Assembly: GCA_030267565.1 (NCBI GenBank)
Contig: BRXU01000015.1
Location: 2,727,001-2,791,000, forward strand
Direction of reading: 5' to 3'
DNA: 64,000 nt
DNA from: Pleodorina starrii
Taxonomy: Eukaryota; Chlorophyta; Chlorophyceae; Chlamydomonadales; Volvocaceae
Shown here: positions 1 through 10,600 of the stretch, one piece after another
Layout of the letters: the number at the start of each line of letters is the position of its first letter
Position numbering within the stretch: the first letter of the stretch is position 1
Position numbers and translations under genes: made by a program
The notes under the pieces: generated by a model
What the model was told of the DNA's origin: nothing
The model's input: only the letters and a program-made list of their open reading frames with translations
Databases searched by the model: none

Positions 1-2
1 CC

Positions 3-1221
3 ACCGCAGCCATCTTTGCGCTCTTCGATCGGGTGATGCTGCTGGTAAGTACGTAAGTAGTGTTGGGATCTGCCTGTCAGGGCGGCATATTGGGTAAGGT
101 GGAGGAATCCGGGGATGGGTTACTTGCCAGTCAACCTGCAGACCGTGCGTGGGCGGGCGGGAGGGTAGAAAAATGAAAAGATGAAACCACAGCGATCGAT
201 GAGGGTGTGTGGATGGGGCATGGGGGCATTGCCTGCCGATGGCCAGATGGGACCGGAACTGCTGAGCCTGGCCGCCGGGTCGGTTGCCTGCGCGCCGGCT
301 GGGATGGTTCCCCCAACTTCACACCCTACCTACGTTTACCCATTACCATACCGTATATATCTGATGTTCTCTGCCCAATTATGGAACAGGTCCGCGGCCA
401 GTTGGTGTACTTCGGCCCCCAGGGCCTCCCAGCGCTGCAATTCGCCGCCGCCGAGTGGCCCTCAGCCACCGTCGCCTCACAGCTGCTGGCGTTACACCGG
501 GCCGCAGATGCCGTCAACGCCGCCGCCAGCGGCGGTGTCGCACAGCAGCAAAAGAAACCGCAGCAGGGCGCTGGCGGCGGCGGCGACGGCGGTGTTTTCC
601 TAGCAGCGGCGGCAGCGGCGGAGCACGTGCAGCCGATCTCCGCTCTTGCCTTCAACAATGCCGAGGTGCTCGTGGAGACGGTAACGGAGGCGGATCTGGG
701 GGGGCGGGCGGAGGAGCTGGTGGATGTCTACAAAAACAGCGACCTGCGAAAGGTGCGTGCGTGTGTGGACGGAGGTGGTTGTACGGTATGCGGGGCCGGA
801 TAAATGTATGATCTCGGGGGGAATTACAGGGGAATGACTAATAGGTGGCAATTTGATGCAGGCAGAGAAAATGAGCGAGCGAGGGTTATTAGGTTGCGAT
901 AGAGTGTGTGGCCGGGGACGGTCAGCCAATCAAGAGGATTACTCGTTCGTCGATCTCGCCACCATGTCCCCAGGATGGAGCGGCGGTATGTGGTAGCGTA
1001 GCTAGGCCCCTGGTCTTTGGGTGTATGTGGTGGCATGTGTCCGTTTTCTCTTCACGCTCGATTGGATCGCTCGTGTCATTTTCAGCGACGATAGATCAAT
1101 TGTATATTAGCAGACCACCTGCTGCCCGCAACTCCGCACGTTCTCTGCGGACTCCCCGGCCGGATGCGTTGGCGCGGCGCGCGGCGGCCGATGCGCGGCG
1201 TGCATGTGTGTGCATTGTCGC

Positions 1222-1255
<34 letters not shown>

Positions 1256-4200
1256 CTACTACAGGAGAACAATCGGCAGCTTGAGCTGTATCTGGCTGCG
1301 GAGACGGTCAGAAGCATCCGACCCCCACCGTCGTCCACATGTAAGCGAAAGGACGAGACCGGACAGCAGGTCACGGCCGTATCACTACTCGGCAGCGGCA
1401 AATCCGACGGTGTGATTAGCAAGCGAGACGAGGAGTTCGGGACAGCGATCCAAAACCTGCCAGGGGCTGTGGATACGCCTGGTGACGTGTCGCCAGTACG
1501 CGCTCGAGCACCGGCCGTTACCACCACCACCACTACCGCTGCCTCCACAACCGCTGCTGGCTCGGCGTTGGCTATCGTGACGGTGCCTGATGGTGATGAC
1601 GCGCAGCGGCACAGCGTCTCCGTCTCTGAAAAGGTACGTAGGTGCGAAGCGAGTTGGTGGCTGGGGGCAGCTAGGGATGGGTCGGTGCGTGGAATTCGGC
1701 GAAGCTCGATTGATCGATGAAACGCGGCGCGCGCCAATCAAGCGACCGGGGATCGCGATACGTACGTACCCTACCCTGTCTCATGCCGTAAAGTAGATAT
1801 ACATCTCCTCACTTCGTTCCTGCCCACGCACTTGCAGGTAGCCCAGGAGCTGGCCACGCGCAGCGAGACGGTTATCCCCTGGTACTGGGGAGTTCTGATC
1901 CTGCTCAAGGTGGGTGAGCCACCGGCAAGGCAGCTACACATACATCATTAATATCAGGGCTTGAATCTTGATTGGCTGGGTAGGTAAGTAGGTGGTTTGT
2001 TGTACGCACCTCGAGTCGGGCCCTCCCGCGCCCTCTGCTGCTGTGTGGAAGTTCCGGACGCTGGCCCCGAACGTCGCGCTATCTACACGCATACCAGCTT
2101 GCGCTTCGTTTCAGTTACTCCTCCTGTTGTCGCCCTATACATACATCCGCTGCTGCTGTAGCGCTGCTGCTGCATGTCGTGCATCATCTTGCTTTGGCGT
2201 GGGCCTGAATGCACTCAGTCATCGGCGCTACCGCCGCCGCCGCCGCCGCCGCCACCTCCGTCGTCGTTTCCACGGCGGCCGCTGCCGCTGCTGCTCCCCC
2301 ACGACCGCCGCCGCCCGTCCATCTACACCGCGCACGCAGCGCCGCCCTGCACCCCACCCCACCCTACCCTACCCCGACCTAGCTACCCGCCTCTCTATCT
2401 ACACCTGTATGTCCCCGCACTTATTCCTATACGTACCATACACGCGCCTCCATCCCGTCGACCGCATGTCCGCCTCCATTACCACATACATACATCTGTC
2501 TCATTATTCCTTTCCACGCAAATAAAGAAATGCGCATGCAAGCAAGCATGCATCCATGCATCAGCCCCCTCTGACCCCGCCTTACATACAAATGTACCAC
2601 TCGAGTGATAAGTCAAGGGCTGTCCTCCATCCGCGCCCGGAACTAACGATACAACACGCGACTCATACATACGCACGCATCTATCACTTGCAGTACCGCA
2701 CCGGCCACAACATCCGCAGCCTCGCCTGGCTGGGCCCCCGCATCGCGGACAAGCTGCTCGCCTCGTTCGTCATCCTCACCCTGTACATGGGCGTTGGGGA
2801 CGAGCTTGAGGCGAAGAACATAATGAACATCACGGCCGCACTCTTCATGTGGTCGCTGCTGCCCGCATTTGGAGCAGCGTCGTACGTGCCTGCGCTCGTA
2901 CTAGGTACGTCCTTCCGCTCGTATTGTAGTACATACACACCCGCCTGCAGGGCGGGGCAGCGCCTACCCAGTACCAACATCGACCCGCCTCTACCATCGA
3001 TACCAACCATTTATAGCCCCCTGCGCCCTGCTGCCTCGCTCCGTGCCCTCGCTGTCGCAGAGCGGCGCCTGTTTGTTCGCGAGCGGTCCGACGGACTGTA
3101 TCGCGCGTTCACCTATCTGGCTGCCAAACTAGTGGAGGAGCTGCTTCTGGCCCTCGTCATCACGCTAGCCTTCTCCGCCTACGTCTTCTACGGCCTGCAG
3201 CTCAGGGGCGACTGGGTGGTGTTCTGTCTGGTCAGTGGCGTGCGTGTGCGCGTGTGTACGAACGAAGGGCGAAGACCGCGGTACATACATACATCGCGGT
3301 GGTGAATTATGACGGGGAAGTATTATTATTTGGGAGCGGATAGATGGATGGAACTAAGCAAGGGATGGACACTAACCGTCCGCCGCTTGCTGGCCCCATA
3401 CGACCCCAGACGACTCACAACAACCCCCAACTAACCAACGTCCGCAACCAACTTACCTTCGTTCCACGCGGTGCATAGCTAGCTATCTACCGCTCCCAAC
3501 GGCCACGCACCCAATCAAAGTCCCAACCGCTCATCTATCATTACGCACCCACGCACGCACCCACGCATTACTCATCATCATCACCATCACCTACCATCAG
3601 GTGTACTTCGTGGATCTTTCGGTCGGCATCGTGTTGGCCTACCTCATCGCTGCGATGTCGCCCAACATGGATGTCGCCAACGCGGCGTTCCCCGGCTTCG
3701 TGGTGACGTTGCTGTTCTTCGCTGGCCAGCTCATGACCTTGGAAGCCATGCCGGTCTGGTGGAAGTGGTACTCGCGCATAGGTGCGTCTATCTGTACGTG
3801 CATGCATGCATACATGCACGCATGCGCCTCACGGCAGCAGTGCGTCGGATCGATAGATAGACGCGAGTAGGTAGGGCACTACGGCGCTGGAACTTGTACG
3901 GCACCACCGTGACGCCGACTCCATCCGCCGCGCTGTTGCAAGTATTGTACGCATGCACGTCATCTGTCCGCAATTGCTCTGCACGAATTCGCTATCCTGG
4001 CTGCCTATGTATCTACATCACCTTGTGTGTGCGTGTGTCTGCATCTCTGAATGTCCGTATGCTCTTTGTGGCGAATCAGGAAGATTCATGGCGCTCTTCA
4101 TGGCGTGGTTAATGGCAGATCGGGAACCCTTCATAGCGTCTTTTGTAACGTCCCAGGAAGGTTCATGGCGCTCTTCATGGCGCCCCATGAACGCTCTTAA

Positions 4201-4887
4201 TGAATCCGTCCGCATGGCAAACGTTCCCATGAAGCACGCCATGAAGCGCGCCATGAACCAGCCAATGAAGAGAAACCTGCCTCCGCCATGAACCAGCCAT
4301 GAAGTGGCCATGAAGAAGTGGCGTTCCCAGAGTGTGTGTATGTGTGTGTGTGATCTGCGTGCCCGTGTGTAGACTTCCTTCGCTACGCCTGGGGCGCGCT
4401 CATGGTCAACCAATTCGAGGACAACGACCCAGAGTTTGCGGGTGGGTGCGTGAGTATGCATGGTATATGGTATGCACGTACTGATGGCGCCGTACAGTGC
4501 CGTGTATCCGTACAGCAGGCAGCAGGCAGCAGGATGCATGCACGTGCGTGCGTCGTCCATCTGTTCAGCCCTGTCCACACGCACCGTTGATCGCCACCTG
4601 CCCGCCGTACACATGTTACCGTACGCCTTACGTTACCTGACTTTCCTTCTATCTATCTATAATGAAAACATACATACATTTATCCCATCCGCTGCATGCA
4701 TCCTATCCATCCATCCGACTACGTACATACCGGACATGCATCTGCAGGTGGGTTGACCGTCCTGCAGTACTACGGGCTGCAAGGCGCTGACAAGTGGGCT
4801 TACCTGGGCTATCTGTCTCTCTTCTGGTTGGTGTTCGCCGTACTGGCGCTGCTGGCCCTTACCTACATGCGCCATCAGAAGCGGTGA
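3..4887 (+). CDS. ABC transporter G family (half-transporter), 3' part
   Basis: Partial gene entering from the left edge. Nine exons join in phase: 3-44, 390-752, 1265-1633, 1838-1909, 2694-2904, 3061-3230, 3601-3781, 4373-4441, 4748-4887, giving 538 residues to the TGA. The first codons read IFALFDRVMLL followed by RGQLVYFGP, the segment just after the H-loop of ABCG ATPase domains. A linker of roughly 240 residues rich in Ala/Gly/Gln follows, then the six-helix ABCG membrane domain. Landmarks include the ERRLFVRERSDGLYR signature between helices, an MPVWWKWYSRIDFLRYAWGA segment typical of the extracellular loop region, and a last helix (LFWLVFAVLALLALTYM) ending in basic residues. ABCG half-transporters dimerise and export lipids, sterols or hydrophobic metabolites; the substrate cannot be read here. 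Walker A, signature and Walker B motifs lie outside the window. The family call is strong; edges rest on splice consensus and phase. Confidence 0.9.
4085..4260 (+). repeat. Intronic inverted/direct repeat in the ABCG gene
   Basis: The 21-nt word TTCATGGCGCTCTTCATGGC+G occurs at 4085-4105 and again at 4162-4182. A near-exact reverse complement (one mismatch, GCG for GAG) lies at 4238-4258. Further CATGAA/TTCATG units follow to about 4310. The array sits in the intron between 3781 and 4373. It could fold into a hairpin or be a small mobile-element remnant; no target-site duplication was identified. Confidence 0.6.
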
Positions 4888-7613
4888 ATAATGAATAATA
4901 ATATGAATAATAATAATAATAATAATAATGTATGTTCGTTGTGATAGATGTTGTGTGGGTCACAACAATCAGCAGCAAGGGAGGTAGACGAGATACGTAG
5001 AGCGGGTGAAGAGAGGAGGAGAGAGGTGTGGATGGGATGTGTATGTGGACGGACCGCTGCGAAAGCTAGTCGGTGAGGGCCTTGCTTATTACGCAATGCT
5101 TGAAATCAGCAGCATGCTTGCAGATAGAGTCGGCGGAACATACTGAGACGCAGGATAGATAGGAAGTCATCAATGAAGATTGCAGTACGTACGTAGTGGA
5201 CGTCGCTGAGAGATGCTTAGATAGATGGATGGAGAGAGAGATAGAGCAGCCCTCACATTGTCTCGCTCACTGCTGATGGATGAGGTTACGATAGATAGAC
5301 GGGGTAATGCGTGTGGGCAGGCGCCAGGCGGGCAGGCGGCACATACAAGAGGTCAAGGTAAGGCGTTTTCGCTGCGTGGGGGCATCGACACAATCCGTGA
5401 CGCGTAACCGATGGAGGTACGAGCAGCAGCAGGCGGTACGGTAAGCGTGCTTGCCCGAGGCGTATGCGTACGCGAGCTCACATTTTAAGAACGCGCATCA
5501 GGCTGAGTTTATCATGGAACCACCCACCTATCTACCCGGGGGCGGTACGTATTAGGTACCGGTAGTGGGCAGTGGGCAGTGGGCTTGTCGTCAGCAGGTG
5601 ACCATGCAATCCGCTCTCGCTCTTGACTGCATGTGCACATTACCGTATCGTATGTACACTTGATCAATGTGTGATGAATGATTTAAAGCCCTCGCGAGTT
5701 CGTTCACGTACCGGGAGCGAGAGGGGTGCGTGCATTGCCACTTGCTTGTCAACCGGGAGACGTGCATGATACGCGCAGGGACGTGGGGACGTGGGGACGT
5801 GGCCATCCATCTGCAGCTCCATCGCTAGATTCGTTGATTGGCAACTTTCGTTGCCCGTGTTCAAGGGACGCATAGCGAGGCCGGTAGTTGCGTGGCAAGT
5901 ACGGCACCCATGTACCGGTATGGCATTGCTGCGAAACGCGCTGCTGTCGGCGAGCGAGCGAGAGAAATGTGCGTCATGAACACGGTATGAGTGCACAATT
6001 GTTTTATTTGCCATTTCGATGCCTCCATGTACGTATGCAGTGGTGGGGGCTGGGGGGGGACCGGGACTGAGGAAACCCGTCGCCCCGCCCCCTCTGCTCC
6101 CACGAAACCCACGCCTCGGCTCCCGGCCGGGCGTATCATTATTATTATTAATTATGCAGTGTCCTGCTAGTCCGTAAACTTGACCTATTCATAACCTTCA
6201 TTCTCGCTCGTCAACCAGTCATTTATTTGTTTTGATTCACCGACCACGGACGGGTCGGGCCCAGAGGCCAAGCCATGCATTGTACGGCATGTGTATGGGT
6301 GGATGGCTTGTGGGCATTCACTTTGTGCGTGATGAGGGTGTCGTGGGCGTCAGGGGTGGAGGCAGGTAGACCGGCCCGGTATGAGCGGCGGCAGCGCGGT
6401 AGATTTTGCATACGCTGATTGGGATGCTGAGCCGTTCGTTGCTAAGCAAGCGCGTGGCTTTCGAAGCTATGAAATAATAATAAGGAATTCCGCGATGGCC
6501 ATCCATCCACCGTTCGATGGGTGCCTTTTGATCAAATGCGTGCGATCGCAGACGATGCGAGCTGCAAAAGAAACGAGCAAAAAGATGTACGTATGCACGC
6601 ACACCTGTATATGTGTGTCTGATGAACTGGTGTTGCGTTCGCATCTATCTCGTGTCGGTAAGCAGCGAACGGCGAACTGCATCAAGCTGCATGTAACACG
6701 CATTCCTTGGCTTGGCGTTCCTGGTTGGGCATGGGCGCTCTTCCGTCCCCAGCCGGTGAACGTAACACGAACCGATGGACCCATGGGTCACTGCGGCCGC
6801 CCGTTTCCTACATACGTATACATGCGCCAAGTTGCTGCTGGCGACTCCGTCCTGCTGTCTCCGGTATGTCATCTACTTCCACACGTAATGGCTGACGACT
6901 ATGCAATCATCACAACACACCACGCCACACATGCATGAGCAACACCCCCCAGCCAGACCTAACGAGACAAAACGAAAGGACGGTAAACATGTCTGGGCTG
7001 GCGCCGATCTACCGGTATCCTCCCTGCGCAAGTCCCCTACGTAGGTACCGGTAGGTGTACCGACAGTGCCACTCGTCATCAGCGCCACACAGCCGCGAGA
7101 TTCGTACTTGTCCCTCGTCGCCAGGAGTGGAGTTGGTTTGGGACAGTCCGTCGCACTACGATCCGTCGTTCTGCGGGCTACCCATGCGGCGGGCCTCCAC
7201 ACACTCGCTCCGCAACGCCTTTCTGCCAGCCAAGTCCACACCTCCACATGCATGCGCAGCCTGACGAACGGAAGCCCTAATCGAGAAGCACACATACCGT
7301 ATTTCGAGGTATGCATGGCGGTTAAACAACCAACATACGGTACGCACGGAAAGCACTTGCAAACAAAACCCAACAACGCCCTCCATGCATGTGTGTGTAT
7401 GTGGCGCCCAACGCCCTCCGTATGCGTGGCGCGCACCAGCGTTGCATACCGGTGCCACGCCACGCCACGCCAGCCCTCCGGGGCCGTCCTTCCTGCTTAC
7501 CGCATAAGCATGTCAACCAGTTGACTCATCAACCCGCCCCTGGAGCCCCAAACCCGACACTTGTCGCGCCCCTGGAATCCCCGTTGCACCCCCCTCCCCT
7601 TCCTCCTCGTCAG
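4888..7613. other. Convergent intergenic region (ABCG 3' / ATRX-like 3')
   Basis: No convincing coding exon on either strand. It holds the 3' untranslated regions of two convergent genes. Visible are an (AAT)n tract at about 4890-4928, short tandem words near 5570 (GTGGGCA) and 5783 (GACGTGG), and a TGTAA word at 6692-6696 of the kind used as a green-algal polyadenylation signal, 1.8 kb past the ABCG stop and so doubtful. No matching reverse-strand signal was seen close to the ATRX-like stop. Confidence 0.6.
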
Positions 7614-10600
7614 TCAGTCATCGTCCAGCAGCTCGATGACATCCTCTGGCGGCGCTTCGCTGCGAGCCGCTGACCCGCGCCGCGAGCCGCGAGTCCCAGC
7701 GCCGTTGCCGCCCTGCTTGCCGCCCTGCTTGCCGCCATCCGTGGCGTGCGGGCCCCCGCTGCCTCCGGGGGGCTTCGCCCTCGGCGCCACTGCTGCTGGA
7801 GGCGTTGGGCCGCCTGCAGACGGCGGTGGGGCCTCCCTGGAGGAGCCTCCCTGCTGGCGCTCCTTCGCCGCCTGCAGCTTTGGCCTCGGGGACTTGAGCA
7901 CGCCGCCGCTGGGGGCGGGGCTGCGAGGTTGCGCGGCAGCGGTGGCATGGGCGGCTCCACGTCTGCGGTCGGCCTCAACCGCCGCCGTCGTCTGCTGCTG
8001 CGCAGCGCCCTGCGGCCCATGCGGCTGCGGCTGCGGCCCATGCGGCTGCGGCTGCGGCTGCGGTTGCGACTGCGGTTGTGGCCCATGCGGCTGCTGGTGC
8101 TGGTGCTGCCGCTTGGATGCCTTGCCGGCTCCTTCCGTCGTGCGGCCCTCCTCCGGCCTGTGTGCACAGAGCAAGAGAGAGAGAGAAAAGACGTGCGGGG
8201 CGCGAGGCGTCCGTTTCGGGACTGGCGGTGGGGTCTTTGGGGACGCAGCATGTGCAAGCGATGAGCCCCCCCAGCCCCCTTCAGGCCCCTCAGGCCCCAT
8301 ACCAAGGCGCGCTGGCTGTACCGTCTGAGCTGCGGGGAGGCCGTTAGGAATTAACCACAATTTAGCGAGATCCCCCCAACTGAGCGGAGCGGTGCCACAA
8401 CCCGCGAGCCCGACGAGAATCGTCCGACGGGCCGAGGAGGAACGCAGGCGCGGGAAACCTGATGACGGGCAGGCGCGCCGCGCACCTACGAAGTGCGAGC
8501 GGGAAAAGACCGGGGTGGCCGGCGGCCGACGCAACGACGCCCGCGGGACGAACAAGACCCACCTGCGCTTCTTCGCACCCGTCGGCGCCGCCGCCTCTGC
8601 TGCCGCCCCTGCAGCAGGCCCCTGCCCCTGCCCCTGCGCAGCCGGCGGTGCGCCTGCTCCGCCTTCGGGCCCGCCGAGCGGCACGAACGCCCGCTGCAGG
8701 ACGTGCCCCGGCGCACTGGCTATCCCATGCATCACGCCCTGCGCCGGCGCTGGCGCGGCGTTCTGCGCATGCAGCTGCTGCGACGGTCCCGGCCGCCGCG
8801 GCTGGTTGTCCCTTCCCTGTGCGGGCTGGTTCTGGGCCGGGTTACGGTCCCGGAGGTGTGGCTGCACCGGTTGCGGCTGCCGCGGGCCGGGCGGCTGCTC
8901 CCCCGGCGGCTTCCGCCCCGGGGCCAGGAGCGAAGCCGGCAACGGCGGCGCCACACGCGCGGACGCCGGCCCAGGGACGGGCGCGGCAGCCGGCGCCTGC
9001 GCATGCACCTGCGCAGACGCGTATGGAGGCGGATCCAGCCCCGCCGCTGCCAGCCTGGCAGCTAGGTGAGGATCCGGGTGCGCCGCCGGCGCGGAGCGGC
9101 GCGCATGGCGGCTCGCCTTGAGCGCTGCCGCCTCGTGGGCTGTCCTGCCGTTGTCCAACGCCGCTTGCGGCGAACCGCGCGCCGTTCGCTGAATGACTGT
9201 GCTGATGAGACCGAGACCGAGCTGGCGCATCAGATCCTCGTTCGGCATGGGCTCGCCAGCGCCAGCCCACGTCGGGCCCTGGGCGGCGGCGGCGCCGCCG
9301 CCGCCGGGCGGTGCGTCGGCACGCCTCGGGTTCGCCGCGGGCTGTGGACCGGTGGGCCCCTGCCGCAACGCAGCGGCGCCTTGAGCGGACGGCGCGCGCG
9401 GGCCCGCTGCCATGGCGGCCGAAGACGGCTGCGTGGCGACAAAGGATCGTCCCGCGAGTACGGCGGCGGCCGCGGCCGACGAGCGTACAGCGCCATCGCC
9501 CTGATTTTGCTGCTGCTGCTGCTGTTTCGTCTGCTGCTGCTGCTGTTGTTGCTGCAAGAGCTCCCGCTGCTTCCGCTTCTTGTCTTCCTTTCGCAGCCGT
9601 CGCTGCTCCTCTTGCGCTCGCTGCTGCCGTTCCAGCTCCCGCTGTCGCGCCCGCTGCCGCGCCTGCTCCTCCTCCTCATGCGTGTAGTCCTCCAGCGCGG
9701 GGTCCACACCCTCGGACGGCCCCGCACCCGCCGCAGCCGAGCTCCCGCGCGCCACGCCGCCTCCCCCGCCGGCGCGGCTGAGCAGCCGGCCCAGCATCGA
9801 CCCGTCGTTGGCCGCGGGGACCGACCCGCCCTCCTGCGTCGCGCCGCTGCCGCCGGCGGCGCCAGCTCCGGGGTCCGGTGGCCCCCCACACACGGGGTCC
9901 GGCGCCATCCGCCGCAGCCGCCGCAGTCTTCGTTCGCCGTCACAGCCGACCTCCGCCTGGTACTGCTGCCGGGCCGACATCTTCTCCTCCGCGGTCAGAT
10001 CCTGATACGGTCCAGCGAGGGAGCGAGCGGCGTGCAACACCGCAACACCGTAACACCGCAACACCGTTGTTGGAGGGAGGTGCCGGGAGAGCGGCAGGCA
10101 GGCGGCAGCGCAAGCGAGAGACAGACAGCGGGCAAGTCAGAGCGAAGAGCGGCACATGGCCCAAGGTTGGGTGTGGCGAGGCAGGGGCCACAGCACCTCA
10201 AGCCAGCTTGCGCGGGCCCTGTGCGCCAGTGCAGCGCGCTGCATCCGGCGCCTCCCCAGCGGTCCCCGCCATTTCGCCCTACGGCCCCCGAATGTGTGGC
10301 GGCTCCCCGGCACGCTCCCCGCCAACCCAACACACCACTCGCAGCCCGCAGCCATCGGTGCGCGTGCCGGCTCTACGTCCGGACCGCTGCAAGCTTCGCA
10401 GCGCCGGTGGCATGACAAAAGGGGGGCCACCCCTTCCGCACGTGCCCCCCGTCCTTACCCCCAATGGATCCGGCGGCAGCTTGGACTTGTGGTAGTAGGC
10501 GTTCACCAGAGACGACTGGATCTCTGGATCCTGTACGAAGGGAACGAGCGGAAGGGCAGGGCTTAAAGTGCGGCGCCTCGAGGATCGCGGGAAGCGGCGT

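Noticed and set aside
6692..6696. TGTAA as the ABCG polyadenylation signal
   Set aside because: It is 1.8 kb beyond the stop codon, and the word is common; kept only as a note.
8392..9121. Long plus-strand frames opposite the ATRX-like C-terminal exon, and similar ones at 24450-25553 and 29705-30961
   Set aside because: They are antisense shadows of GC-rich coding DNA, made of Arg/Pro/Cys/Leu runs without splice-site continuity.
7614..10064. Single 816-codon minus-strand reading frame as one exon
   Set aside because: It runs through an intron (8562-8158) with a clear GTGGGT donor and CAG acceptor; splicing keeps the frame and removes the non-repetitive part. Its upstream end also reads through the intron before the exon 34 acceptor.
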